DNA from: Dendrobium chrysotoxum
Lineage: Eukaryota > Streptophyta > Magnoliopsida > Asparagales > Orchidaceae
Length of the DNA: 64,000 nt
Direction: 5' to 3'
Assembly (NCBI GenBank): GCA_019925795.1
Contig: CM034315.1
Coordinates: 6,076,001 to 6,140,000, forward strand
The notes below the pieces were generated by a model. That model saw only the letters and a list, made by a program, of their open reading frames with translations, did not search any database and had not been told where the DNA came from. Positions within the stretch are counted from its first letter, which is position 1. Each line of letters starts with the position of its first letter. Below are positions 22,590 to 34,140 of the stretch, one piece after another. The translations under genes were made by a program, and so were the position numbers.

Positions 22590-23218
22590 TGTTGGATTTT
22601 TCCAAACCAAGTCACGCGACGCTTTAGTTTAGTTATTTTCTTTTCTTTTCTTTTCTTTTCCAGACAGTTTTAAAAACTGCTTGTGTTTCCTATGTTTTGG
22701 TTTTTCGGTGAAGAAGCTAAAGAGTAGTTTTGTGCTCTTTTTTTTTTTTTTGGCCCATGAAATATCTACAACAACAACAACAACAACATCAAGCCTTTAT
22801 CCCACTACGTGGGGTCGGCTACATGAATCCTTTTTCTCCATTGTGTCCTATTAAAAGTCAAATTCTCGTTTAAATCTAATAAAGAAAGATCATTTCTAAT
22901 ATTTTCTAACCAAGTCTTTTTAGGTCTACCTCTACCTTTCTTAACATAAGTCAAATCTAAGACCTCTACTTTCCTAACCGGGTCATCGGGAGGCCGCCGT
23001 TTTACGTGACCAAACCATCTAAGGCGACTCTCTCTAATCTTATCTTCCACTGGAGCTACTCCAACCTTTTCACGAATATGCTCATTTCGTATCCTATCTC
23101 TAAGGGTAAAGCCACTCATCCACCTGAGCATCCTCATCTCTGCAACACTTAACCGGCCCATGAAATATCTAGTGAACAGAAAAGTTTTTTTTCTCTGTTC
23201 TATTTTTTACTTCCATCA
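22590..23218 (+). repeat. 5' LTR of the degraded copia element, split by a LINE
   Basis: It begins TGTTGGATTTTTCC and ends TTCCATCA just before the primer-binding site. About 226 bp are LTR; the rest is a LINE insertion and its target duplication. The last 80 bp match 26689-26774. It includes a short TTTTC repeat array near 22640. Confidence 0.75.
22769..23154 (-). mobile_element. 5'-truncated RTE-type LINE (C-terminal end only)
   Basis: The 386-bp insert is bounded by a perfect 17-bp duplication GGCCCATGAAATATCTA (22752-22768, 23155-23171). Its minus-strand frame encodes the conserved RTE tail: LSVAEMRMLRWMSG, LRWFGHVKRR and GRGRPKKTW. Its 3' end is a (TTG)n tail, typical of plant RTE LINEs. 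It is nearly identical to the end of the larger copy at 53539-55239, so both moved recently. The insertion lies inside an older copia LTR. Confidence 0.9.
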
Positions 23219-23219
23219 T

Positions 23220-23231
23220 TGGTATCAGAGC
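23220..23231 (+). other. Primer-binding site of the degraded copia element
   Basis: TGGTATCAGAGC one base after the LTR end, complementary to the initiator-methionine tRNA 3' end. Confidence 0.8.
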
Positions 23232-26200
23232 CCGTTTGAAGAATGACATCGAGTTCAATCACCAATAATTTACAACCTCAATTGCCCAAGTTCATGGGGA
23301 AGAACTACAATCAATGGAGTATTCAAATGCGGGTGTTGTATCAATCTCAAAAGTTGTGGGAGATTGTAGAGAGTGGTTTTTAGAAGCCCAAAGTTGAGAG
23401 ATATTTGAATCAAAGGCTTCTTCAACAATTGAAACAAAATCGAAAGAAAGATTGGAAGGCCGTGAATGAGGCTTGGGATACACTAAATTCTTCTTACAAA
23501 AGATATAAGAAAGTAAATATGGTACATTTACAAATCCTACGAAGTCAATTTGATATGTTAAAGATGAAGGAGTCAGAAAGTGTGAAAGAATATTTAAATC
23601 GGATAATTACCATTATTAACCAATTAAAGTTGAATGGAGAACCTGTAGAAGATAAAAGGGTTATTGAGAAGATCCTACCAAGCTTGACTAGAAAAATTGA
23701 AGCCACGGTGGTAGCCATAGAAGAGGCAAAGAACGTAGAGAAAATGTCTATTGAAGGGTTGCTTGGATCTCTTCAATCACATGAATTAAGATTGAAGCAA
23801 TATAATTCGAAACCACTTGAGGAAGCCTTCCAAACTTAAGTGGCATTGCGTGGGAATTCCAGAGGTGGCCGTGGAATAGGTTTTGGTAGAGGAAGAGGCT
23901 CTTTTGGTAGATAAAGAGGTTCTTTTGGTACTGGAGGAAGAGGTTGTGTTAGTAGAGGAGAACCTACACAAAGTGATGGAGGTGAAGCTAAAGGTGGAGC
24001 TCATGGTGATAGAGAAGGTGCACGTGGTCATGGACATGGCTTTAGAGGTAGAGGAAGAAGCAACCTTGCCAATATTAAATATTATTTTTGTAAAAGGTAT
24101 GGCCACACTTATTATTTTGTTGGAAGAGACAGGAAAATAAAGAGGCAAATGTAGATATTGTGCAAGAAAAGAAAGTGGAGAAAGGTGAAGACAATGCATA
24201 ATAAAGGGTTTGGTGATTCAGGAGATGTATATGATTTATTGATAGTGGTTGTAGTAATCACATGACTAGCAATAGAAGCTTATTTGTAACTTTAGATAAC
24301 TTAATCCAAAGTGAAGTACGCACGAAAGATGACAATAGATTATTTGTGGAAGAAAAATGTGATATTTTGGTGCAAAAAAAGAAGGGAAAAAGAAGATATC
24401 GGATGTCTTCTATGTTCCAAATCTTAAGCATAATTGCTTAGTGTTAGGCAATTAAATCAAAAGAGATATTTGTTGATATTTTCTCTTGACACTTGTACCA
24501 TTAGAGACAAGCATGGATTTCTGATAGTCAAGATGAAGGTGACTCCAAATAAAATATATCTCATGAAAATGATTTCCAGTCTAAATAGTTGTTTGAAAAC
24601 TTCCATAGAGAATCATTCAAGACTATAACATTGCAGATTTGGTCACTTGAGTTCTAAGACACTTACTAATATGAGCCAGAAGAACATAGTTGATGGACTT
24701 TCACATATTGAAGTTCGAAACAAGATCTGTGAGGCATGTGTTGCAGGAAACCAGAGCAGAGCACTATTTCTAATTAAAAAATTTTGGAGAGCCTTGAAGC
24801 CATTAGAGCTTATTCATTCAGATTTATGTGGACCGATACACACTACTTCCATTAGAGATAATTGTTATTTTCTCACCTTTATTGATGATTATAGCAAAAA
24901 AATTTTGGGTGTATTTTCTAAACGAGAATTCACAAGTATTTGAATACCAAAATATTCAAAGCACTTATAGAGAAGGAGAGCAGCCATTTCATTAAGGTGT
25001 TGAGGAGTGATAGAGGTGGAGAATATGTTAGTCATAAGATGCAAATCTATTTGAAGGAGAATGGGAAACACCATCAATTAACAACTAGATACACACCACA
25101 ACAAAATGAGATAGCTGAGAGGTTGAATAGAATCATTATGGGATTGACTAGGAGTATGTTGAAGAAGAGGCAAGCGTCGAATCTGCTTTGGGCTAAAGCT
25201 GTGTCATGTGCTGTGTATTTGTTGAATAGAGTGATGTCAAAAAGCACTCCATCTCAAACCCCTTTTAAAATTTAGAGTGGTCATAAGCCCACGGTGGATC
25301 ACTTGAGAGTATTTGGGAGTATTTCTTATGTTAATGTACTTGATCAAAAGAGAAGGAAGTTGGATAAAAAATTTGAGAAGTGTGTGTTTGTAGGATACAA
25401 TGAAAGGTCTAAAGCCTATAAATTGTATAATCCTACAACAACAAAAAATGGTAGTGAGTAGGGATGTGAGATTTGAGGAGAACTTAGCTTGAGATTGGCT
25501 TGAAAAAGACAAGTAGGATGTTACAGTTGTGAGAAATTCTTAAAAAAATGTTGATGATGTAGAGTAACAAGCACTACCACACGATATAATGAGATTGGGA
25601 GAATCACCTGGTAATGGTATGGAAAAGAGGAAGACAAGAAGCTTACAGGAGATATATGACACCAAATTGCTTTATATGTAGATGATAAGCCCTTAACTTT
25701 TAGTGAGGCAGTTACATATAAGAAATAAATGGATGTCATGAAACAGGAGATTGATGCTATTGAGAGAAATGACACATGGAGTTTGGCCTCACTTCCTAAA
25801 GGCCAAAAATTCAATAGTGTCAAGTGGGTGTACAAAGTGGAGAAGAATGTTGATGGAGGTGTAATCAAATTCAAGGCTAGACTTGTAGTTAAAGGGTACA
25901 AGCAGAAGCATAAGATAGACTATGAAGAGGTATTTGTACCGGTTGCTAGATTTGATACAGTCAGATTAATTTTCTCTATTGCAGCTATGCATAGATGGCA
26001 AATTCATCAATTAGATGTGAAGTCAGCTTTTTTAATGGTATTTTGAAGGAAAAAGTATATGTAAATCAGCCTGAAAGTTTTATTGTGAAGGGAATAGAGC
26101 ATATGGTGTATCGTTTAAAAAAAGCTTTGTATGGCTTGAAGCAAGCCCCGAGGGCTTGAAATTTATGCATTGATAGGCATTTTTGAGAAGAAGGGTTCGC

Positions 26201-26774
26201 TAAATACGCTTATGAACATGGTGTGTACATGAAGATAGACTCAAATGGCAACAGATTGATTATATGCTTATATGTAGATGATTTGCTTATAATAGGTGAT
26301 GATGAGCAGATATTGCAGACTTTAAATCAGCTATGTTCAAAAGATTTAATATGATAGATGTTAGCCTCATGTCATTATTTTTGTGTATAGAAGTGCATCA
26401 TAAAGATGATAGCATTTGGATATGTCAAAAGAGGTACGCCAAAGAGTTGCTTGAGAAGTTTAGATGAATCATTGCAATAGTGTGTCAACACCAATGCAAA
26501 TTGGAGTTCATTTCACAAAAGAAGAGAAGGAAAATTAGTTGATCCGATATTGTACAAAAGTTTGATTGGGAGCCTCGATACTTGACATTGTGTATAGTGT
26601 GAGAATCTTGAGCATATTCATGGAAAATCCAAGGGAGTCTCATTGGTTTGCAACGAAGAGAATTCTTAGATATATCAGTGGGACAAAAAGATTTTTTGCT
26701 CTCTGTTTTTCTTTGCCTGTGAATATCTAGTCAACAGAAAGATTTTTTCCTCTTTCTGTTTTTTGCTTTCATCA

Positions 26775-27435
26775 AAAGCTCCACCCCTTGGAAGAAAATA
26801 GTGGTCGTAAATGCCTTGTTGACAAACCCAACAGAGCAAAACTCCAAATAGCCAACAAAAATCCTCTCCCTCAGTCCTTACAAGGCTTTCTACAAACCAG
26901 CAAACAAAAAGAAAAAATACTGTATGATAATTACAAGATAGAACCATCCATCACCGTGTAAATAAAACAACATCAATTTAGTTCTCCAAAGCTTCCAATC
27001 ATACCTCAAGCATTTGATCCGAGCTTATTTGGAATTAGTCCCTTTTAGTGTTGTTTGATTCATCTTATCTAAAAGTTCTATTTGACTATAAATTTATTTA
27101 ATGATTATATTATTGCTGTCATTCTTCGTAGAGGTGCAGTTCTGTGCAACAGATCTACATTTTTCACCTGGAAAAGGTACTCCAGCATATAATTAAACCT
27201 CTTAAAGCTCATATTTTGTAAGTAATAATTGCACATAAATGATAAATCTTTGAAAGGTCACTGACTGAGCTGACAAGAGAGATGGCCAACCAGAGCCTAA
27301 TTAATTATACGAACACTCATTTCCACCGAACTTCAGCTTTCAATTTGGTGCATGCCAAATCCAAGCTACAGAACATTGTCCTCCATAGCCATTTGGACCC
27401 ACCACTTTCTCTCTCTACGTTTCTCTCTCTTTCTA

Positions 27436-27495
<60 letters not shown>

Positions 27496-27888
27496 TTTTG
27501 CGATATAAAAAGATTTGTAGGAGTGATATAGGAATGGTGAACGTATCAACACTAAGAATCATAGAAACTATATACGATTTTTGTTGATGGCCATTGTCGA
27601 GCACTGGTTTCATTTTCACGTTGTAACTTCAACTTATCTGCGTTTGATTTGTTTTATTTTATCAGTCAAATCACATCCACTCATCGAATAGCGTCCACCC
27701 ACTTTACTCTCACTTTTCTTGGAGATCTTGTTAGGCTATGGTTCTGCACAACATTTCATGTTGTTGTTAGTTTAAGAGTTTGAATTGCGTTCAACAAAGC
27801 ATTGTTTAGGGATATAGTGTTTGAAATAACTGACGATGAAAATTTTATTCATCTGTTCAAGATCTTATCTCATTATCAAGAAGGTTTA
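26775..27888. other. Intergenic stretch upstream of the GATA gene
   Basis: No coding frame is supported. The frames at 27282-27619 are translations of the CT repeat. The region may include promoter sequence for the downstream GATA gene, but I see no specific site beyond the CT repeats. Confidence 0.5.
27439..27491. repeat. (CT)n microsatellite
   Basis: About 26 uninterrupted CT dinucleotides, preceded by interrupted TCTCTCT runs from 27410. On the other strand this is a GA repeat, a type of tract bound by plant BBR/BPC proteins; here that is only a possibility. Confidence 0.9.
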
Positions 27889-28010
27889 GGCTTTGTTTGG
27901 AACATGCAGCTTCTTTACTGTTTTCTGAAGTACAAAATTTTTGAGTTCAAGAAATTTTGTACTAAAAAGTTGTTTTAAAAAGCAGTAAAAAAGTTATCTC
28001 AAATGAAACT
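27889..28010. mobile_element. Tourist-like MITE upstream of the GATA gene
   Basis: It lies between TTA at 27886-27888 and TTA at 28011-28013. The left end is GGCTTTGTTTGGAACA and the right end ATCTCAAATGAAACT, with a GTTTTAAAAAGCAGTAAAAA stretch inside. Confidence 0.6.
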
Positions 28011-28261
28011 TTAGTCAGTAGATTACATGAATGTATTAATTGCAGTGGACAATGCTGATAGCTTTTTCTCTTTTTGCCTTCAAACCTTGAGCACTGTTGT
28101 GTCCCTCTCAATTGTAAAAAGTGATTCACGTGAAAGCCTTCCAACATCTTATTCTTTTCTATTATTGTATTTATGCTAGCTCCTTGTAAAATTAGGTTGT
28201 CAATTGCCATTTCTCCATCACAAATGGAACATATTATTTCTCATCAAGTGGTCCTGTATTA

Positions 28262-28385
28262 GCTCTCTCTCTCTCTCTCTCTCTCTCTCTATTTATCTCT
28301 CTATCTCTATCGAAGAGGGACTGGGATCATAGAAGCAAGTAAGAGATCAACTCCTTCGACACCAAGCACAACAAGAGAAGAAGAG
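28262..28385 (+). other. Probable 5' untranslated exon of the GATA gene
   Basis: A second (CT)n tract (28262-28290) opens a purine-rich leader that ends at GAAGAGAAGAG-type sequence followed by a good donor, GTAATC, at 28386. No usable ATG lies in it. A possible acceptor lies at 28470 (AAATAG) or 28481 (AACAG). This looks like a leader exon with a short intron, inferred from splice signals only. Confidence 0.45.
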
Positions 28386-28481
28386 GTAATCAGCTTATCT
28401 TCATAATTCTTCTATATGTATTATTATATTTATAAGATCCGGCCTGCATTAATTTTCTCATCATAAATAGATGGAAAACAG

Positions 28482-29841
28482 TTGGAGATCAAAGAATCAA
28501 GTGATGATCAGAACTCTTCTTCATGTTTTTATGAACCTAGAGAAGGAGATCAACATGAATCGTCAGTCAAGTGGATGTCATCAAAGATGAGAATTATGAG
28601 AAAGCTTATGTGTTCAGATCAGAATCATACAGTAAGAAAGGTTCAAAGAAGGCGTCCGCAAAGTCAAGATGATCAGAAGAAGAAAGGAAACAAAGATCAG
28701 AGCAGCTGTGGGAGTAGTAATAATGGAGGAATCAGTAGAGTTTGCTCTGATTGCAGTACAACAAAGACACCCTTATGGAGAAGTGGACCTCTTGGCCCAA
28801 AGGTAACTATGCATTAATTAAGAAGTAAACTCGTGAATGCATTATTCTGTGTACACTGTCATTCTAAGGGAATATTGAGTCTCCGTTCAATAAGAATAAC
28901 TAATTTGGTGTTCAAATTTTTGAATGAAATTTTTAAAAAATACAATTAGACTAATGATATTATATAAATTCCAACTTAAATAATAACTAAGTTGTTTGAT
29001 TGTTAAATTGAGCTTAGTTAACTTGAATATATTTTAAAATAAAGGATTCGTACCTTACATCGGTTGTCAACAGCCTAACGTAATCTTTCATTTTTTTCAT
29101 TCAGAACTTAGGATTGAATATAACAGTATTGCTATAATATTATGGAATTAGCAAAGATAAATTAAAAAAAAACAGTTGAATGGTTAAAGTGACATTTATA
29201 TCAAAGACAAGATTAATGATTAATGATGGATAGATTAAACATCTAAGATATCACTTAGTTTTTTTTGGGATGGCTTTTTACTGCTTCTTAAAATAATTTT
29301 TTAGTACAAAAATTAATTTTTTTGTACAAGAAAGCTGCTTTAAGAAGCTATAAGAAAGCCTTAGAGTGATTGAATGAAAAATGAAGAGCATAGGATAAAA
29401 TTAATGATGATGATATGATTTGATGTACTGTTGAACTATGATCAGAAATACTAAGACTCTTTCTCTTAAAATATATCTGTGATGCAGTCACTTTGTAATG
29501 CCTGTGGCATAAAGCAAAGGAAAGCAAGAAATGCAATGGCAACTGCATTAACAGTGAGCGGCAAACTGCAGCCAGTGGTCACCATCAAGCCTCGAATGAA
29601 TAAGGCATTGAAGGTCGATTGCAGTGTCCCTTTCAAAAAGAGGTGCAGGTTTATTACTTCAGCTGAGACTTCTCAGAGGAAGCTTTCATTTGAGACTTCT
29701 CAGAGGAAGCTTTCATTTGAAGATATTGTAATAAGCTTAAACAAGAGCTTATTAGCTTTAAACCGAGTTTTTCCTCAGGATGAGAAGGATGCGGCAATCT
29801 TATTAATGGCTTTATCGTCTGGTATTGTTTGCAGCTTATGA
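28482..29841 (+). CDS. B-class GATA zinc-finger transcription factor with LLM domain
   Basis: Two coding exons, 28482-28802 and 29488-29841, join in frame across a GTAACT...TGCAG intron that splits the zinc finger after GPK. The finger is CX2CX18CX2C (CSDC ... CNAC), preceded by the KWMSSKMR stretch seen in GNC/CGA1-type factors and followed by a basic QRKARNAM region. The C-terminus carries VFPQDEKDAAILLMAL, the LLM motif of B-GATAs, which regulate greening and cytokinin-linked growth in the nucleus. The start is unresolved: the frame is open from 28467 but lacks an upstream ATG. The ATG at 28471 is out of frame and the first in-frame ATG is 28575. The usual longer N-terminus of GNC-type proteins is missing. 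A 27-bp tandem duplication lies in exon 2 and a MITE in the intron. Confidence 0.85.
29258..29360. mobile_element. Tourist-like MITE in the GATA intron
   Basis: It is flanked by TTA on both sides (29255-29257, 29361-29363). The left part contains TTTTTTGGGATGGC and the right part GCTGCTTTAAGAAGC. The right terminus is shortened. It does not touch the splice sites. Confidence 0.55.
29665..29718 (+). repeat. 27-bp in-frame tandem duplication in the GATA coding exon
   Basis: Two identical units (29665-29691, 29692-29718) duplicate the nine residues ETSQRKLSF just before the LLM domain. Perfect identity points to a recent slippage event that kept the frame. Confidence 0.95.
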
Positions 29842-29907
29842 TCCTTAATTTTACTACTTGCTTAAATGTTGTGTACTAATTAAGCACTTGTGAAGTGGGT
29901 AGATTAA

Positions 29908-30024
29908 GGCTTCATTTGGGACAGTTTTTTACTGTTTCTTAAAGTAGTTTTTCAGTATAAAAGTTTTAATTTTTTTTACTAAAAAACTGTTTTAAGGAGG
30001 AAGAAAGCCGTATCAAATAAAGTC
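29908..30024. mobile_element. Tourist-like MITE just downstream of the GATA gene
   Basis: Bounded by TAA (29905-29907 and 30025-30027) with ends GGCTTCATTTGGGACAG and TATCAAATAAAGTC. It begins 66 bp after the stop codon, so it may lie in the 3' untranslated region or terminator. Confidence 0.65.
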
Positions 30025-30027
30025 TAA

Positions 30028-31549
30028 GTTGAGGAGAGGTTTATGAAGCAACTAAGTGTTAAAGTTTATGAAAAAAAAAGAGTCAAAGTTTAATTTCTAG
30101 TATAAAGTTTTTTTTTTTTTTCATTTTTTATCTTCTTTGTTGGAACAATTGAAACAATATTGTTACTCAAGCTTGTTCATCTGTTGCAATTGATTATTCA
30201 GTATGTGATCATATGTTACTTCTACTTGATTTTCTTGTGGCTGAAGAAGAAAGGATGCACTGTTTATTTTGTTTTATTTAGCACATACTTCATATATATA
30301 TATATCTATATATATATATATATATACCTCTTAGCTCATTAAACATATAATACCACCTAAGTCATTAACTCTAGATGCCTATGAAGCAAGACTCAATCCG
30401 CACTAGATATGAACCTTATGTTCATATTTGTAGTAGGATGGGTTGATGGGTCTTTCTTTTAATATTTAGGAGCTAAATGAAGGCCCTTGAAAATCATTTG
30501 ACCATATAAGATTTATAGCATTGATATATTTCAAATAGTAGTCGATGAGCTAGAGGTAACAACCTTGATTTATTTAATCAACCTATGGTCGAAGTGCAAA
30601 CAAATTACGTCAAACCCGAGCCATCACAGCTAATTAATTCAAGGTTGAAATGCCTATCTCATTGCAAGTTCGAGCTTGATCTTGAGCTCAATTGAAGCTT
30701 AGATATTAAGCTTAAGCTCTATTGATCTTATAAGCTCGTGGCTTGAACTCGACTCATAAGCTCAAGTTTCTGCTTAATATTCTCTAAAGCTTTGATGACA
30801 AAGAAGCAAGGAATTCATAATAGGAGCTCTTTGGAGAAGGGTCACAATTATAGCTCGTTGGGGAAGGGATCAACAGGAAGGAAGTCACTATGAGAGCTTG
30901 TTGGAGAAGGTGTCCATGGGGAGACAATAAGAAAGTCAGGATGAGGCTAACGTTAGAAGGTAGACCGCAATTTATAATAAAGTCGTGTCAGGAACTCAAT
31001 AAAAAAGGCATGAATGAGACCAGCAACATTTGAAAAAGAAGAGGAGTTTGTGGGACTTACAACCTCCTAATTAAACTAGTTTGAGGATTAACAAGAAGAA
31101 ATTGGAGTTCAGGTTTATATATTTATTCTAATTGGGCAGCTTGCAAGCCAATGAGCCAAGCTTCATCAAATTTAAACTCAAGCTCATTTAATATACAAGC
31201 TGCAATTTGAGCTTGAGATCAAAGCATGTGGCTTAATAAGCTTGACTCACAAGCTAACCTAAGGTGTTTAAATAATATATTCAAAAATATCTTTATTATT
31301 AATTATTAAATGCGGCCATTAAAATAACTTACTCGTATAAGTAATGACACCTTACCCATATAAGTAATGAATATTTAAAAAATCATTATTTTTTCTTACT
31401 TTTTTACATCAAATTTCTTTGTTGTGCACATAATCTATTTATTAATATCATTTCATCCAAGGAAAGATTATACACATATATGCACTTGCTTACAAGTATT
31501 TTATGAACACTATTTTTGACATCCATATGTGTTTGCTTGTTGATGTTTT

Positions 31550-31585
<36 letters not shown>

Positions 31586-31640
31586 TTTGAGTAGAATGTA
31601 TAATAGGGACTCCCTTTTATCTAAATGTTTGGCCTTCACC
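30028..31640. other. Intergenic stretch with AT repeats and an old repeat
   Basis: TA repeats lie at 30294-30326 and 31552-31580. From about 30650 to 31260 the word AAGCTTGAGCTC and its variants recur at both ends of a 600-bp block, which suggests a decayed inverted-end transposon. I could not define termini. No gene is seen. Confidence 0.4.
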
Positions 31641-31649
31641 TATCTCTCT

Positions 31650-32917
31650 CTCCTTAGGGCCTGATTCTCTCTCACGCCACCAACTTCTGAAATCGATTTG
31701 CAATACTGTAGCTTTGGTGAAATCTAATTTTCACTTCAAGGTTACCCCTTATGCTCATATCTCATTCTTCTGGGGTCACTGGTGCTATGCTGATGGGATC
31801 CCTAATAGTGCCTCTGGTTTTATGAATGCTATTGTTATCGAATTTATTACAGGGAATGTTTGGAGCCTACCAATCTCTTTTCCGTCTGATGTTGCTAATG
31901 ATATACAGGTTATCCCTATTTATGATTCTATGACTATTTGTCTGGCATGGGGTGACTCCAATGAGGGGTCTTTTAGGTAGTTTGTCAAGAAATTCTACAT
32001 GGATTGTCCACCATGTGTCTGGGTTGATTTCCTATGACATAAAAGATGTGCTTTACGTTTTTCGGTGTTTTCATGGCTGGGTATGGGGGGGGGGGGGGGG
32101 GGGTTAAAACTGTTGACGTGCTTCTCAAGCGTAATATACATGTTGCCTCCAACTGTTACTTATGCCAATCTTAAAACGAAACCATCCCTCATCTCTTCTT
32201 TGAATGCAATTTCTCTTTCTCGATCATTTCGGGAATCATTCATGAAGCTTGTGTCATGCTGTTGAGGCATGGTATTACGCAATTACTGGATTGGATTAAT
32301 GAATGCTCGAGCATTTCTTCTGATGGTAAAAGGCTTTATTTTCTTATTACGTGTCGTTCTGTATACTACATCTGGAGAGAACGAAACGAGAGGCAGTTTG
32401 GTTCAAATGTGAATTACAACTCCTCTACGGCTATTAAGATCAAAAAAGCTGTTTTTGCCAAAGTCATTAGGTGGAAAAATAGTGAACATTTGCTGGACTG
32501 GCTTTAATCGATTTGCTCCAAATGCTACTGTGCCTTGCAATTTTTAGCCTGGAGGGATCTTTTTGGGTTGCTGCTAGTGACGATGATGTTAATCCATCTC
32601 TCAGGCAATCCCTTGGATGGTCTTCCGACGACCAGGGATCTTCTTCTAGAATTCCATGAAGGATTATGTTCTCCTAACTGAGTCCCGACATGTGGGATGA
32701 TGGGCTTTTTCAATTTTTGCCTGGCACCTTTCTATTAGTTTGTATTGGGTTTTTGGGTTGTATTTTAATTTTTCTGGTATAGCCTCTTATTACTCCCTCT
32801 TTTATTGTTTTGGGCTCTTCTGAGTTGCTCCCGTTTTGTTAGAGCTTTTAATTCTTACTTGTAATTTTTTTCATTAATATATGGCGTTAGCCCAAATTTT
32901 CTCAAAAAAAAAAAAAA
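31650..32917 (+). mobile_element. 5'-truncated, decayed L1-like LINE
   Basis: Frames here align with the C-terminal third of the larger L1-like copy at 56884-60819: FWGHWCYADG, NVWSLP, and the zinc-binding reverse-transcriptase tail with YYIWRERNERQF. Several stops and frameshifts are present, and an odd run of 19 G at 32085-32103 interrupts it. The 3' end has the family signature ATATATGGCGTTAGCCC followed by a poly(A) tract at about 32904-32917. Confidence 0.75.
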
Positions 32918-34140
32918 TAAAAATTTGCGTATATATATAGCTTATTTTGGTCAATTGGTTAAGAGTTTTGATTGCCAATTAAAAATATTTGAATTTAAGT
33001 CTTAAATATGTGATGTTTGAGTTTAACTTAATTGACCTAAATATAAAATAAATAAAAATAAAAAACTGAATAATGAATGACCATACAAAATCTTTTAATA
33101 ATTGTAGCAGAGGTAGACAGACATCTCCTTTCTGCAAGAGTTGAAATTTGTTGGCTCATCCGTTTCAATACAGGACCAGCATCTGCCGCATTTGTCAGGT
33201 TGAATTGGCAGAAAGCGACTGCTCAGTGAGATAACAGAAAAATAATAAAAGGATTTAGGTATATATCATATAATGTTTATATATATATATAATATGTTAC
33301 TGAAAAAAATTAATATTAGTAATATTTTTATGCGATTTAAAAATTTAGATATTATATAAATAATTCTTAAAATATAAATATTAAATATGTAAATATATAA
33401 AAATTTTATGTATGTATTTCTTCTTCTTATTATTATTAATATTATTATTATATTAATTAAATCTTTGCTAAGAAAGTAATATGTGGTAAAAAAAATTTTA
33501 CAAACCCTAAATCTTTAAAAATAATTTTCAAAAATATATTTATCCGACTATTCTAATAATCAATCTGCTTTGCAGATTGTAAATTCCGGTCGACCTAGCA
33601 GGCTACCCACACTAATTAGTACGGGCCAACGCTTAAGGCTTTCGCTGTCGCCCATAGGGATCTAACCCGGACCTGGGCTTTGCCCATCCGGTTCTTTCCC
33701 ACACGCGCTAAGTAACAGTGGGTACTACTCTAATAACTACTTTGAATAAATCCACAGAGATGAAAATGTTTTACTTGAAAAAATCCACATATTATTTATT
33801 ATCACGCTGCTTTTATTTTATTTTCAAGAAATTAATCTTTATTTGAGTAGGAATAATCAAGACAATTCCTAAATGTATGCACATTTTTTATAATTTTATT
33901 TTTTTGAACATTTAGCATTAAGAAGAAAACTCCACAGCAACAATAATATCAAACCATTATTCCCCTAATCGAATCATTTTTCTTCGTTATCTCATTAGTC
34001 ATATTTTAATATGAAATAAATATTTATTTAATATCCTAAATAAATATTATTTTTATTTTATTATATAAGACAGTGATGACACAACGAACGCCATAAAATT
34101 TAGGCTATGATGGCATAAGACAATCCACCCTAAAAAATGC
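32918..34140. other. AT-rich intergenic stretch
   Basis: Mostly AT-rich with TA repeats near 33275. The only structured part is the possible SINE at 33548-33735. No coding frame is supported. Confidence 0.5.
33548..33735 (-). mobile_element. Possible tRNA-derived SINE
   Basis: A GC-rich island in AT-rich DNA. On the minus strand an A-box-like TTAGCGCGTGTGGG is followed about 40 bp later by a B-box-like GGGTTAGATCCC, then GTCGACCGGAATTTAC. This layout resembles plant tRNA-derived SINEs, but the boxes are imperfect, no tail is clear, and I did not identify a target duplication. Confidence 0.35.

Larger units (their letters stand above)
22590..26774 (+). mobile_element. Degraded Ty1/copia retrotransposon with a truncated 3' LTR
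   Basis: The 5' LTR (22590-23218, starting TGTTGG and ending ATCA) is followed by TGGTATCAGAGC at 23220. A gag with internal stops follows (main open part 23405-23839), then a glycine-rich tail, integrase (24647-25275, with a TPQQNEIAERLNR-like catalytic region) and reverse transcriptase (25729-26300, with YVDDLLI near 26275). Many stops and frameshifts break the frame. RNase H and most of the 3' LTR are missing: the pol sequence jumps into the last 86 bp of an LTR at about 26689-26774. It is much older than the intact copia element 2.3 kb upstream and of a different lineage. Confidence 0.85.

Noticed and set aside
27282..27619. Frames with long Leu-Ser or Arg-Glu runs
   Set aside because: They are translations of the CT microsatellite.
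28830..28850. TTATTCTGTGTACAC as another copy of the MULE-type MITE terminus
   Set aside because: Only about 10 bases match and no partner end lies nearby.
32085..32103. Run of 19 G as a possible quadruplex or regulatory site
   Set aside because: It sits in a dead LINE, where a homopolymer or sequencing error is the simplest explanation.
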